NCBI GenBank assembly: GCA_963769745.1
Contig: CAVYNB010000028.1
Coordinates: forward strand, 14,946 to 78,945
Source: JALORV01 sp963769745
GTDB taxonomy: Bacteria; Pseudomonadota; Gammaproteobacteria; Burkholderiales; Burkholderiaceae_F
Length of the DNA: 64,000 nt
Direction of reading: 5' to 3'
The notes under the pieces are model-generated. The model was given only the letters and a program-made list of their open reading frames with translations. It did not search any database and had not been told where the DNA came from. Below are positions 10,937-20,688 of this stretch, piece by piece. Position numbers and translations under genes: made by a program. Within the stretch, counting starts at the first letter, position 1, and the number at the start of each line of letters is the position of its first letter.

Positions 10937-11425
10937 CTAGCGCACGACGATCGTTCCGACCATGCCGTCGCTCAGTTCGCTCCAGGCGTGACCCGGCATC
11001 AGGCAGGCAAAGCGGAACGTGCCTGGCTGCGTGAACTGCCAGACGATCTCGCCGGACTTGCCCGGCGGGACATGCGCCATGAACGGTTCGTCGTGTTCCA
11101 TCGTCGGGAAGCGCTTCATCAGCTCGGCATGTTCGATCAGTTCGCTTTCGGTGCCGATCACGAGTTCGTGCATTACCTTGCCACGGTTCACTGCGCGAAA
11201 TCGCAGAGTGTCGCCGCGCTTCACAGTGATGTGATTGGGCTTGAAGCGCATGTCGTCGGTCATGTCGAACACGATCGTGCGCGTGACCTTCTTCGGGTCT
11301 CCCGTGCGACCGAACGCCGTCGTCACTGGGTGCAGATTGGGCGCGCCGGCGTGCGGGGCGTCATTGTGGGCGAGTGCGGCGCTGGCGAACACGCACGCGA
11401 TTCCCACGGCAAGGGATCTCATCAT
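10937..11425 (-). CDS. Periplasmic cupredoxin (plastocyanin-like) copper protein
   Basis: The product, about 162 residues, has a signal peptide ending ALAHND and one cupredoxin domain. The type 1 copper ligands are visible as His in VMHELV, then Cys, His and Met in FACLMPGHAWSELSDGM. A stretch such as DDMRFKPNHITVKRGDTLRF is typical of copper-binding plastocyanin/azurin-like proteins of this group. An in-frame GTG three codons upstream is an alternative start. The next gene in the same orientation encodes a His-rich DUF4396 membrane protein, a pairing that points to copper handling or copper-dependent electron transfer in the envelope. Confidence 0.87.
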   Translation of the reverse strand: MMRSLAVGIACVFASAALAHNDAPHAGAPNLHPVTTAFGRTGDPKKVTRTIVFDMTDDMRFKPNHITVKRGDTLRFRAVNRGKVMHELVIGTESELIEHAELMKRFPTMEHDEPFMAHVPPGKSGEIVWQFTQPGTFRFACLMPGHAWSELSDGMVGTIVVR

Positions 11426-11464
11426 TCCGGACACTTTCTGCAGGGATGACCGCGTGGCTGCGAC

Positions 11465-11983
11465 TCAGTGGCCGTGGTGCTGATGCACGACCGCATGGCC
11501 GCGGCCCCGCGCAATCAGATAGCGATTGACCGGAAAGGCCGCAGCGCCCGCGATCATCAGCGAGATCGCCAGGCTGCCCCAGAAGAGCGCCGAATTGAGC
11601 GGTGCGTCCATTGCGCCAGGGATCACCAACATGACCGCGTTGTCGACGATTTCCATGATCGCGATCGACGCCGTGTCGGCGATCAGTGCGAGTCGTGCCG
11701 CGGCCGCCCAGGCCATGCCCGACCGCAGCAGTGGGATCATCGTCATCAGGTAGCCGAAGACGAAGGCCAGGCCGATGGCCAGCCCGATCGTCGCAAGGTT
11801 CGACCACCCAAGGGCCGTGCCGATCACCATTCCCAGCACCTCGCCGATCGCACAGCCCGTCAGGCAGTGCAGCGTCGCCGAGAATGCGAGGCGGTTCAGC
11901 GCGCGCGAGGCATCGGGTTGGGAGGTAGCCGATACGGCGTGGTGCGCGTGGTCAGCGTGCGAATGCTCGTGCGTCGTTTCCAT
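11465..11983 (-). CDS. DUF4396 membrane protein with His-rich ends
   Basis: The 172-residue protein starts with a histidine-rich metal-binding-like segment (HEHSHADHAHH). About four transmembrane helices follow, and the protein ends HQHHGH. A conserved TLHCLTGCAIGE opens the membrane domain, matching DUF4396. The His clusters and the Cys-x3-Cys suggest a metal-linked role. It sits 39 bases upstream of the cupredoxin gene in the same orientation, so the two are probably cotranscribed. Copper uptake, export or sensing is inference; no member of the family is known to me with a proven function. Confidence 0.83.
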   Translation of the reverse strand: METTHEHSHADHAHHAVSATSQPDASRALNRLAFSATLHCLTGCAIGEVLGMVIGTALGWSNLATIGLAIGLAFVFGYLMTMIPLLRSGMAWAAAARLALIADTASIAIMEIVDNAVMLVIPGAMDAPLNSALFWGSLAISLMIAGAAAFPVNRYLIARGRGHAVVHQHHGH

Positions 11984-12082
11984 GGCCTTACAGCGGTTCG
12001 AGGTTCCCGAACGAAACTTGTGCGGCGAACGATGGATCTTTAAGCGATGGCAAGGTCAAGGGGGCCGCCGCCCCCGCTCCGG

Positions 12083-13912
12083 TCAGGCTCTTTTCTGCCG
12101 CGCCGCCTCGAGCGCCTTCTTCGGATTAACCAGCGTGCGCCGGCCATCGGCCGTCTTGTCAGCCGTCGAGACGATGATCTCGATGACCTGCGGTGGCGTC
12201 AGCGCGGGGTTCACGGCGAGGATCTTGCCGGCGAGGTTGGCCACCTGTGGTGCTGCCATCGACGTGCCGGAAAACGCCACGCGATCGCCGCCCGGCAGGA
12301 AACTTTCGACCTGATACCCATTGGCGTGCACCTTCACCGTCGGGCCATAGCTGGTGAACGAGGCTTCGTCGCCGGCCTTGTCGACCGCACCGACCGTCAG
12401 CAGATTGGGCAGCACGATGTCGGCCGGAGCGTCTTCCGCGAAGCTCGCGTTCTGGTTGGAGTTGCCGGCGGCCGTGATGAACAGGATCTCGGGTGCTGCC
12501 GCGAATGCCTTTTCCAGCGCGTCCTTGCCGATGCTGAAGTATTCGCGCGCCAGCTTCTGGCGCTCTTCCTGCGTCTTGCCGATACCGCAGAGTTCGAGGT
12601 CATTTTCGATCGCGTTGACGCTGCCACCCCAGCTCATGTTGACGACGCGCGCCTGGTTGCGCCTCAGGAACTCGACGGTCTCGACAAAGCTCTTTGCATC
12701 CTTGCGGGTCTGCTCAAGCGAAGGGCAGGGATCCGGGATGAGCGTGTTGCCGAATTCCATGCGCGCCACCAGCAGGCGCGCGTAGGGGTTGCCTTCCATT
12801 GCGATGCCGGCCACGTGCGTGCCGTGCGTGTAGTTGCCCGCGAGGATGAGTTCCTCGATCGTCGGCTTGTACTGCTCGCGCGGCAGCGTCGAGATCAGTT
12901 GCTTGACTTCGTCGGCCTCCTTGCTCTCGACATTCGACTGCAGGTCCGAGAATCCCTTGCTGCGCGACTTCATTGACGGCAGTCGGGCCTGCATCGCCGG
13001 TGTCAGGACCTGGAGTTCGGTGTTCGTCGGGTTGGCGTACTTGTCAAAGCCGATCACGGCCGGCGCCCCCTTGCCATCCCGCACGACCTGCGACTTGAAG
13101 ATCGCGGTATCAACGCCGCTGTCCCAGACCGCGACGACGACCGGCGAGTAGGGACGGCCCGGTTCGAGCGTGACGCCGCGCGCAGCCCAGATATCGGGCT
13201 TCTCGACCTTGTTGGCGGCGAGATAGGCACCGTAGGTGTCCACCAGCGTCTGTTTCAACGGCAGTCGCAGCTGCAGCGTATAGCGCGCGCCGATCACACC
13301 CGGCGCAAGATCGCTGCTCAGTGCGCCGGTCTTGTCCGCGGTCGGCTGCAGCACCTCGTTGATGTAGCCGAACACCCGCCCTTCGCCGATCAGTTCGGCG
13401 CTGGCTTTGGCCTCCTTGATGTCATTGGCGATGACCGCGTACGGCATCGGCTTGAGCGCCGTCTCGAGGCTGCTGCGGACCGCTGCGAGGTACGCCGGAC
13501 CGCTGGTGCTGCCCGCGGCCTTGCGGCCGTCGATGATCGCGCGCGCCTGCAGCCCGGTCAGCAGCTTGTCGGCGGGTTTTTCCTGCAGCGCCCGGATCTG
13601 CTCGATACGCTTGAGTGCATCGGCATCGCGACCCTCGAGCAGGTCGAGCTGCAGCAGCGTGCCCAGCAGCTGCCGCTCGCTCGACTTGTCGGCGATGTCG
13701 TACTTGGCCAGCACGGACTCGATGTCGCGGCGGACATTGGCACTGAATGCCGTGAATGCCTGCGGGTCCTTGACGAGTGCTTCGAGGCTTCCCTTGACGG
13801 GGTAGGTGAAGCGCGGCAGGTCCGCCGCTTTTTCGATGCGTGGCCGCGGCTGCGCATAGGTCGGGTCCAGCAGTAGTACGAGACTCAGGCAGAGGAGGAG
13901 GCGCTTGAACAT
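12083..13912 (-). CDS. Secreted S8 family serine peptidase (subtilisin-like)
   Basis: The 609-residue protein has a signal peptide (MFKRLLLCLSLVLLL, cleavage after TYAQ) and a long N-terminal region of about 230 residues. The subtilase catalytic domain carries Asp264 in AVWDSGVD, His366 in THGTHVAGI and Ser551 in FSGTSMAAP, with the oxyanion Asn in AAGNS near residue 484. The spacing between Asp and His is long because of an insertion of roughly 60 residues. The N-terminal part (DIESVLAKYDI..., helical) is not a standard I9 propeptide and is unassigned. No C-terminal sorting signal is visible. It is probably a periplasmic or secreted protease. Confidence 0.9.
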   Translation of the reverse strand: MFKRLLLCLSLVLLLDPTYAQPRPRIEKAADLPRFTYPVKGSLEALVKDPQAFTAFSANVRRDIESVLAKYDIADKSSERQLLGTLLQLDLLEGRDADALKRIEQIRALQEKPADKLLTGLQARAIIDGRKAAGSTSGPAYLAAVRSSLETALKPMPYAVIANDIKEAKASAELIGEGRVFGYINEVLQPTADKTGALSSDLAPGVIGARYTLQLRLPLKQTLVDTYGAYLAANKVEKPDIWAARGVTLEPGRPYSPVVVAVWDSGVDTAIFKSQVVRDGKGAPAVIGFDKYANPTNTELQVLTPAMQARLPSMKSRSKGFSDLQSNVESKEADEVKQLISTLPREQYKPTIEELILAGNYTHGTHVAGIAMEGNPYARLLVARMEFGNTLIPDPCPSLEQTRKDAKSFVETVEFLRRNQARVVNMSWGGSVNAIENDLELCGIGKTQEERQKLAREYFSIGKDALEKAFAAAPEILFITAAGNSNQNASFAEDAPADIVLPNLLTVGAVDKAGDEASFTSYGPTVKVHANGYQVESFLPGGDRVAFSGTSMAAPQVANLAGKILAVNPALTPPQVIEIIVSTADKTADGRRTLVNPKKALEAARQKRA

Positions 13913-13970
13913 GGCGTGTTCCGGACGGGAAAGGGCCGAATGTTAGCCGCGCCGCGCCGATAATTCCCGC

Positions 13971-15944
13971 ATGACCCTGCAACCGGCACGGCTCGCCCGC
14001 GAGGCAGACGGCACTCCGTACAGCGAGCGCTATGGCGACGTGTACGCCAGCCGCGACGGCGCGGTCGGTCAGGCGCGGCACGTCTTTCTCGGGGGCGTCG
14101 GCCTGCCGGAGGCCTGGCACGGACGCGACCAGTACGTGGTGCTCGAGACCGGCTTCGGGCTGGGCACCAATTTTCTCGTCACCTGGCAGGCCTGGCAGGC
14201 GGACCCGCAGCGGCCGCGCCGACTGCACTTTGTTTCGGTCGAGAAGCACCCGCTGGCGGCGGCGGATCTGCTCGCGGTGGCGCCGCCGGATGTCCGTCCG
14301 CTGGCCGAGGCCCTGGTGCGACAGTGGCCGCTGCCAGTGGCCGGATTGCACCGACTGGAATTCGACGGCGGCGCTGTGTGCCTGACACTCGCGCTCGGCG
14401 ACGCGCGTGAACTTTTGCCGCAACTCGTCCTCGGTGCCGATGCGATTTTCCTGGACGGGTTTGCGCCTGCCCGCAATCCCGAGATGTGGGAGCCCGCGCT
14501 GCTCAAGGCGATTGGACGATGCGCGCGCCCGGGCGCCGCGTTGGCGACCTATACGACCGCGAAGTCGGTTCGTGCCGCGCTGGAGGCAGCAGGTTTCGAG
14601 CTTCACCTGCGGCCCGGTTACGCCAGCAAGCGCGAGATGCTCACCGGCCGCTACGCGCCGCGCTGGCGTGTCCGCCGCCATGAGCCCCCCTTGCCCTACG
14701 GGGGAGTGCGTTCGGCCATCGTGATCGGGGCCGGGCTGGCGGGCAGTGCCTGCGCGCATGCGTTGACGCGTCGTGGCTGGACGGTGAGCGTGATCGAACG
14801 CGCAGCGGCACCGGCGAGCGGTGCGTCGGCATTGCCGTGGGGACTGCTGCATCCGCAGATGGCCACCGACGATGCGCTGCTGGCGCGCCTGACTCGCGCC
14901 GGCGTCGCCGCGACGCAAGCGGCACTTGCGCGCAGCGTGCCGACGGGGGAGTTCGACGGCCAGCAGATCACCCGGGGCAGCGGCGTCTTCCAGATGGCCG
15001 ATGCAGAGGCGACGTGGACACGATGGCAGTCCGCGATCGCGCGGCTCGGGTTGCCTCCGCAATATGTCGAGGTGCTGGATCAGGCGTCGGCCGCGCAGCG
15101 GGTCGGCATGGTCCCGGGGCACGGCGGGCTCTGGTGGCCGCAGGGCGCCCTGGTGTCACCGGCACGCTGGTGCCCCGCGTTGCTGGCGGGTCGTGCGGAA
15201 CTGCTCCGCGGCGACGTCGTTCAGCTGAAAGCAGGACATGAGGGCTGGAGTGCCCTGGACCCAACGGGGCAGGTGCTCGCCACTGCGCCGGTGGTCATCG
15301 TCGCCGCCGCCATTGCATCGCCTGCGTTGCTCGGGATGACGCGGGCGAGAGTGCAGACCATCCGCGGCCGCATTGCGTTTCTCGACCCTGCACCCTTTTC
15401 GAGAACTGCAGGCACCGATCACCGGCGACGGCTATCTGCTGCGTGATCCGGACGGCGGCGTGGCCGTCGGTGCGACCTACGAACTCACGCTGCCGGGAGA
15501 TGAAACAGAGAGTTCCCTGAGCGAGTCCCGTGCGCTGCAGAGCAATCTCGCGCGGTTGCAGCGACTGCTCGCCGCGCCGCCCGTCGTCGATGCACTCGGC
15601 TCGTTCGATGGTCTGCGGTGTGTGGCGCGTGACCGCTTGCCGCTGGCCGGTGCTGTCCCGGATGAGCTTGCGGCGCGGGCCGCTGGCCGCGATCTGCGCG
15701 GAGCGCACCTGGTTGACGTTCCGCGGCAGGCACGGCCTGTACACGTGCTTCGCGCTCGGGCTCGCGGGGCCTGACACTCGCACCGCTGCTCGCCGAACTG
15801 ATCGCGGCGTCGATCGAGGGCGAACCGCTGCCAGTCGAGCGTGCACTCGCCGCAGCGGTCGATCCCGCACGCTTCCTGCTGGGCTCATTGCGCCGCGACG
15901 CCGCCTTGCAGAGCCTGCACCGCGATCCCGTGCCGCCGCTCTAG
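13971..15944 (+). pseudogene. mnmC: Bifunctional tRNA mnm5s2U biosynthesis protein MnmC, three apparent frameshifts
   Basis: The N-terminal MnmD methyltransferase half is intact, with the S-adenosylmethionine motif LETGFGLGTNF and DAIFLDGFAPARNPE. The FAD-dependent MnmC1 half begins with VIGAGLAGSACAHAL near 14.7 kb. The reading frame changes three times near the end: about 15393-15402 (FLDPAPF to RELQAPITGDGYLL), about 15715-15730 (LVDVPR to RHGLYTCFALG) and about 15765-15772 (LAG to LTLAPLLAELIAA). Each fits one extra base. After correction the protein runs to the stop at 15942 and has the usual length near 650 residues. MnmC completes 5-methylaminomethyl-2-thiouridine at tRNA wobble position 34. 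Sequencing error is the favoured explanation. Confidence 0.88.
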
Positions 15945-15969
15945 GCTGTGCTCGCGCCGGCCTGCGCGC

Positions 15970-18033
15970 CTACTCTTCCTCTTCCTGCTTGCGCTTTGCC
16001 GCGTAGTCGTTGGCCAGTTGCTGCTGCAACGGAGGGGGTGCCTGCTCGTAGTGCGACAGCGACATCGTCCATGCGCCGCGACCTTGCGTCATTGCCTTGA
16101 GGCGGTTCGAATAGCCTTCGAGCTCACCCAGCGGGGCCTGGCCTTCGACGACCAGAACCGACGGCCCCATGGCTCGCGTGCCGGTCACCTGGCCGCGACG
16201 CGATGAAAGATCGCCGGTGATGTCGCCCATGTGAGATTCCGGGGCTTCCACCTCGAGATTGACGATCGGCTCGAGCACGATCGGGCGCGCCTTGCCGAGC
16301 GCATCGAGAAAGGCCTTCTTCCCCGCCGCGACGAATGCCACTTCCTTGGAATCCACCGGGTGGTGCTTGCCGTCGTAGACGATGACGCGCACATCCTGCA
16401 TCGGGAAACCGGCGACCGGGCCGGACACCAGTACCGACTCGACGCCCTTTTGCACCGCCGGGATGAAGTTGTACGGAATGACGCCGCCCTTGACCTGGTC
16501 GACGAACTCGAATCCGGCGCCGCGCGGCAGCGGTTCGACGCGCAGATAGACCTCGCCAAACTGGCCGGCGCCTCCGGTCTGCTTCTTGTGTCGCGCGTGG
16601 CCCTCGGCGTTCGCCGCGATGGTCTCGCGGTAGGGCACCCGCGGCGGCCGAGTGTCGACCTCGACCTTGTACTGCTGCGCCATGCGCTCCAGTGCCGAGC
16701 GCAGGTGCAGCTCGCCCAGGCCGCGCAGCACCGTTTCGTTCAGCGTCGCGTCGTGTTCGACTTTCAACGTCGGATCCTCGGCGGTCATCCGGTGCAGCAC
16801 TTCGGAAATGCGCTGCTCGTCGCCGCGGCGCTTCGGTGCGATCGCGACACCGCTCATCGGTGTCGGGAACTCGAGCGGCCGCATGTGGATCTGGTCCTCG
16901 TCATGCGAGTCGTGCAACACGCTGTCGAAGTCGATCTCGTCGACCTTGGCGACCGCCGCAATGTCGCCCGGCATGGCGTGGGGTATCTCGACGGTCTTGC
17001 CTCCCTGGAGCATGAACAGATGCCCGACCTTGAACGGCTTGCGGCCATTGCCGATGAAAAGCTGCGTGTCCTTGGTGACCGTACCCTGGTGGACGCGGAA
17101 GACGCCGAGTTTGCCGACGTAAGGATCGACCACGACCTTGAATACGTGCGCCAGCACGTGCTTCTTCGGGTCCGGTTCCGAGCGGAACTCCTCGACCGGC
17201 TGCCCATCGATCATCTCGCCCTTGAAGAACAGCGGTGGGTTGCCTTCGGTCGGATTCGGCAGCAGCGCTTCGAAGATCTTCAGCAGCTCGTCGATGCCGG
17301 CGCCGTTGCGTGCCGAGACGAAGCACACCGGGATCAGGTGGCCCTCACGCAGGGCCTTCTCGAACGGCGCGTGCAACTGCTCGGGCTCGATGGCCTCGCC
17401 CTGCTCGAGGTACTTGGCCATCAGGTCTTCGTCGACCTCGATGACCTGGTCGATCAGCGCCTGGTGCGCCTCGGCCACTGACGAAAAATCCGCGTCGCCA
17501 CTCGGGTTGAAGAAGCAGTCGACTACTCGGGCATTGCCGCCGGACGGCAGGTTGATCGGCAGTACTTCCTTGCCGAACGTCGCGCGCAGGTCGGACAGCA
17601 GCTGCGGCAGGTTCACGTTCTCGGCATCGATCTTGTTGACGATCAGCACGCGGCACAGCTTCCGGCGTCCGGCCCAGTCCATCATGCGCGAGGTGATCAT
17701 CTCGATCCCGCTTTGCGCGTTGACCACGATCGCCGCCGTTTCGACCGCGTCGAGCGCGCCGATCGATTGACCGATGAAGTCCGGAAACCCGGGCGTGTCG
17801 AGCAGGTGGACACGGGTGCGCGGCAGGTCCAGATGCAGCACGGACGTGCGCAGCGAGTGCAGGAAGGTCTTTTCGAGTCCGTCGAAGTCGCTGACCGTGG
17901 TTCCTCTTTCGACACTGCCCGCCGCGGGAATCGCCCCGGTCCGGGCGAGCAGGGCTTCTGCGAGCGTGGTCTTGCCTGCACTGCCGTGGCCCAGCAGGGC
18001 CACGGTCCGCAGGTTCTCCGTCGTGTAGGGCAT
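15970..18033 (-). CDS. Elongation factor G-like GTPase (EF-G2 type paralogue)
   Basis: The 687-residue translational GTPase has EF-G domain order. G1 is GHGSAGKTTL, where canonical EF-G has AHIDAGKTTT. The switch I region is ERGTTVSDFDGLEK, G3 is DTPGF and G4 is NKID. EF-G domains II to V follow, including YRETI and QFGEVYLRVEP. The GxTVSDFDxxE form marks the EF-G-like paralogue group rather than the housekeeping factor, which usually lies beside rpsL-rpsG and tufA. Paralogues of this type may assist ribosome recycling or stress translation; the role here is unproven. The tail is acidic (KQEEEE). It is convergent with mnmC, only 25 bases away. Confidence 0.9.
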   Translation of the reverse strand: MPYTTENLRTVALLGHGSAGKTTLAEALLARTGAIPAAGSVERGTTVSDFDGLEKTFLHSLRTSVLHLDLPRTRVHLLDTPGFPDFIGQSIGALDAVETAAIVVNAQSGIEMITSRMMDWAGRRKLCRVLIVNKIDAENVNLPQLLSDLRATFGKEVLPINLPSGGNARVVDCFFNPSGDADFSSVAEAHQALIDQVIEVDEDLMAKYLEQGEAIEPEQLHAPFEKALREGHLIPVCFVSARNGAGIDELLKIFEALLPNPTEGNPPLFFKGEMIDGQPVEEFRSEPDPKKHVLAHVFKVVVDPYVGKLGVFRVHQGTVTKDTQLFIGNGRKPFKVGHLFMLQGGKTVEIPHAMPGDIAAVAKVDEIDFDSVLHDSHDEDQIHMRPLEFPTPMSGVAIAPKRRGDEQRISEVLHRMTAEDPTLKVEHDATLNETVLRGLGELHLRSALERMAQQYKVEVDTRPPRVPYRETIAANAEGHARHKKQTGGAGQFGEVYLRVEPLPRGAGFEFVDQVKGGVIPYNFIPAVQKGVESVLVSGPVAGFPMQDVRVIVYDGKHHPVDSKEVAFVAAGKKAFLDALGKARPIVLEPIVNLEVEAPESHMGDITGDLSSRRGQVTGTRAMGPSVLVVEGQAPLGELEGYSNRLKAMTQGRGAWTMSLSHYEQAPPPLQQQLANDYAAKRKQEEEE

Positions 18034-18263
18034 CGCCTCTCCTCAGCAGTGTATTTCTGGTGCGAAGGGCGACGTTACCCTCCGGCGCCCGCGCTGTCAG
18101 CCGCCCGGCACCGGGGCGCGCTGCGGGATTGACGTTCGACAAGCAGCCCCCACCCTCCGGTCCACTCCGTCGAAGTGGCGTTTCGTCACACAGCGGCTGC
18201 ACCATGGGCCACGGAACGCACACAATCGCGTTCCGTCCTGCCCAATTGTGAAAGGAGCACCCG

Positions 18264-18653
18264 ATGGATGTGTTCAATACGCGCGGCGCCTTCAGCTGGA
18301 GCGAGCTGATGACCACCGATCCGGCCGCGGCCAAGTCGTTCTATGTGTCGCTGTTCGGCTGGAGCACGAAGGACATGCAGATGGCGAGCGGCGCCTATAC
18401 CACCTGTCAGGTCGGGGACGAGTCGGTGGCCGGCATCATGAAGATCCCGGCGGAGGCCAGCGGCATGCCGCCAATGTGGGGCGTCTACGTGACGGTTTCC
18501 GATGTCGACGAGACGATACGGCAGGCCGAAAAGCTCGGTGGCGCTGTCGTCGTGCCGCCGATGGATGTCGACGGTGTCGGCCGCATGGCGGTGCTGCGCG
18601 ATCCGCAGGGCGCCAGCTTTTCGGTGATCAAGTACGCATTTCCGTCGGAGTAA
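18264..18653 (+). CDS. VOC (glyoxalase/bleomycin-resistance) family protein
   Basis: The 129-residue single-unit VOC protein starts at an ATG preceded by AAAGGAG about eight bases upstream. It begins with the typical FSWSELMTTDPAAAKSFYVS, has GVYVTVSDVDETI in the middle and ends with LRDPQGASFSVIKY. The FSWxEL...D...A..FY opening is characteristic of the subgroup often called glyoxalase-like. The ligand is unknown. Typical metal ligands are not all present, so it may bind a substrate without catalysis. It stands alone, with an inverted repeat directly downstream. Confidence 0.85.
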   Translation: MDVFNTRGAFSWSELMTTDPAAAKSFYVSLFGWSTKDMQMASGAYTTCQVGDESVAGIMKIPAEASGMPPMWGVYVTVSDVDETIRQAEKLGGAVVVPPMDVDGVGRMAVLRDPQGASFSVIKYAFPSE

Positions 18654-18668
18654 AGGAGCACGGCGGGA

Positions 18669-18698
18669 GCACGGCCGGGGTGATCGTGCCGGCCGTGC
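18669..18698 (+). terminator. Inverted repeat after the VOC gene, possible terminator
   Basis: A perfect 10-base inverted repeat (GCACGGCCGG / CCGGCCGTGC) encloses a ten-base loop and begins 16 bases after the stop codon of the VOC gene. The following sequence GCTTGTCCTT is only mildly T-rich, so intrinsic termination would be weak. It may instead be a 3' stabilising hairpin. Confidence 0.45.
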
Positions 18699-18722
18699 GC
18701 TTGTCCTTCCACGTCAGCGCAA

Positions 18723-18950
18723 TTAGCGGACGCTTGGCGTCGGGTTGTTGGCTAGCTGCGTGGCCACCGGCCGCGCCGCCTGCGTGCGTTCGCCGATGAT
18801 GACCACGCGTTCCATCCTGACCACCGGCAGGGCAGCGACGTCACGCGCCGTCTGGCGTGCCTGCAGACCGTGCACACCGAGCGCCGTTGTGAGGGCGATC
18901 ATGCCGAATGCGGCAAGGGCAACCATCGTCGTGGCGGATTTCCGGGCCAT
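18723..18950 (-). CDS. Small single-pass membrane protein of unknown function
   Basis: The ATG at 18950 has GGAG six bases upstream and gives a 75-residue protein. It has a basic start (MARKSATT), one hydrophobic helix (MVALAAFGMIALTTALGV) and an Ala/Arg/Val-rich tail that ends SVR. A longer in-frame start at 18992 would add 14 residues. No domain is recognised. The topology suggests an inner-membrane anchor with a periplasmic tail of about 45 residues. It could alternatively be a secreted peptide with a poor cleavage site. Confidence 0.5.
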   Translation of the reverse strand: MARKSATTMVALAAFGMIALTTALGVHGLQARQTARDVAALPVVRMERVVIIGERTQAARPVATQLANNPTPSVR

Positions 18951-19183
18951 GGCGCGCTCCGTCTGAAAGCCGGGCGACGACGTGTCGCCCATGACCGCAC
19001 TCTAGGCAGCCGCGCCCGCTGCTTCCATTCGATTGCGACGAACTGCGAGATTCACGGCGCCGGCTGCAAAATGGCGCGCCGCATGGAGCAAAGGTCATTC
19101 GCGCCGCGATGAATCGGCCCGTACGCGGATGAACGGCGGCTTCGTCGCGTCGCCGCCATCGATCGGGCGCAGTTCAGCGCGGA

Positions 19184-19516
19184 TCAGTGCTGCTTGACGA
19201 AGCCGCGGCGGGTGTCGATGTCCTCGTCGAGCACCCGGCGCGCGGCATCGAAGGCATCGCGTGCAGCGACAAAGACGTCCTCGTCCGCCTGGCGCGTGAC
19301 CGCGTACTCCTTGTTCTTCACGTGGACATCCAGTCGCACGCGGTACTCACGCGCCGTCGAACTGTGGCGGGTTTCCGACGTTACCGCGACATGCAACTGG
19401 GTAATGGCCGGATGGAACTTGCCGAGTTTCTCGGCCTTGTCTTGTATCGCCCGTTCGAGCGCATCCGAACGGTCCATGTGGTGGAACGTGATCTGGATCG
19501 GGAATGTCATGGTCAT
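19184..19516 (-). CDS. Ribosome hibernation-promoting factor/RaiA-like protein
   Basis: The product, about 110 residues, carries the HPF/YfiA fold: PIQITFHHMDRSDALERAIQ, then an alternating beta segment (HVAVTSE, YRVRLDVHV) and the helix DVFVAARDAFDAARRVLDED. Short forms bind the 30S decoding region and block mRNA and tRNA in stationary phase. It is not next to rpoN, where the main proteobacterial hpf normally lies, so it may be a second copy. Two adjacent ATG codons (19516 and 19510) are both possible starts, and neither has a strong ribosome site. Confidence 0.83.
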   Translation of the reverse strand: MTMTFPIQITFHHMDRSDALERAIQDKAEKLGKFHPAITQLHVAVTSETRHSSTAREYRVRLDVHVKNKEYAVTRQADEDVFVAARDAFDAARRVLDEDIDTRRGFVKQH

Positions 19517-19629
19517 CACTTCGATTGGGCAGGACACCCGATTTCATGGTGGCGCGGGCGCCGCGGCGGGCGTTGATGGCGGTCAACGCCCACCGCTCCC
19601 AACGGTGCGACGCGAGCCTCTGCCGAAGA

Positions 19630-20688
19630 TCAACCCCGCTTCATTTTCATGCGCTGCTCGGCTCCGCGACTGCGAGCCTTCCACTCGGCCAGCTGCTTGC
19701 GCCGGTCGAGGAAGGTCATGGTTTCGCGCCGGACCTCGCGCTTCAGCTTCTGATAGTTCGACAGCCGGTCCGGGTGGGTGTGGGCTCGAACGGCGCAGTC
19801 CGGCTCGTCCGTATGCGTGCAGTCCCGGAAGCGGCACTGTTCGGCCAGGGCCACGATGTCCGCGAAGCTGGCGCCGAGACCGTCCTCGCCGATATCGACC
19901 TGCAGGCCGCGCAGTCCCGGCGTGTCGATCACGCACGCGCCGCCTGGAAGCGGATGCAGTGAGCGCGACCTCGTCGTGTGACGGCCGCGGCTGTCGTCGT
20001 CGCGCACGGCACCGGTGGCCTGGACGTCGTGTCCCGCCAGAGTGTTGGTCAGCGTCGACTTGCCGGCACCGGAAGACCCCAGCAAAACCAGGGTCTGTCC
20101 GATGCCGAGGTAGTCGGCCAGGGCCGTCACGACCTCGGGGGAACGGGCATCGACGGCCTGCACCGGGACATCCGCAGGCACTCGCTCGATCACCTCCGAG
20201 GTCTTCGCATCGGCGGAGGCCGTGAGGTCCCGCTTGGTCAGGACCACTACCGGCCAGACCCCGGCCCCCTGGACCATGGCCAGATAGCGCTCGAGCCGGC
20301 GCAGGTTGAAGTCGCCATCGAGGCCCATGACGAGCAGCGCCGTGTCGACGTTGCTCACCAGGCACTGCCGTGCGCCGTCCGATGCACGCCTCGCAATCTG
20401 CGTGACCGGTGCCATGCGTGCGGTGACCCATAAGGCACCGTAGTCGTCGGTCCGCGCCAGGACCCAATCGCCGACCGCGAGCGACTCGCCCGCGAGTGCG
20501 GCCGTGCGTGCCAGGGCCGGGAGTGCCTGGCCGCGGCTTTCATGATCACCATCGTGCAGCACGACGCTGTCGCGATGAACTTCAGTCACGCGCATCGCGG
20601 TGCCGGCAGCATCGAGCTGCGCGAGGCCCTGGGCGATGAGCGGGGTGTAGCCGATCGGCCGCAACCGATCCTGGTGCTCTGGAGTCAT
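19630..20688 (-). CDS. rsgA: Small ribosomal subunit biogenesis GTPase RsgA
   Basis: The roughly 352-residue circularly permuted GTPase has an N-terminal OB-fold (VGDWVLAR), then G4 TKRDL before G1 GSSGAGKSTLTN, then G3 DTPG. The C-terminal zinc-binding site is CRFRDCTHTDEPDCAVRAH. This order is diagnostic of RsgA (YjeQ), which checks late 30S maturation. The ATG at 20688 is chosen because it directly precedes TPEHQDRLRPIGYTPLI. An upstream in-frame start adds a segment unlike the family. Downstream in the same orientation lies the hibernation-factor gene, another ribosome function. Confidence 0.93.
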   Translation of the reverse strand: MTPEHQDRLRPIGYTPLIAQGLAQLDAAGTAMRVTEVHRDSVVLHDGDHESRGQALPALARTAALAGESLAVGDWVLARTDDYGALWVTARMAPVTQIARRASDGARQCLVSNVDTALLVMGLDGDFNLRRLERYLAMVQGAGVWPVVVLTKRDLTASADAKTSEVIERVPADVPVQAVDARSPEVVTALADYLGIGQTLVLLGSSGAGKSTLTNTLAGHDVQATGAVRDDDSRGRHTTRSRSLHPLPGGACVIDTPGLRGLQVDIGEDGLGASFADIVALAEQCRFRDCTHTDEPDCAVRAHTHPDRLSNYQKLKREVRRETMTFLDRRKQLAEWKARSRGAEQRMKMKRG

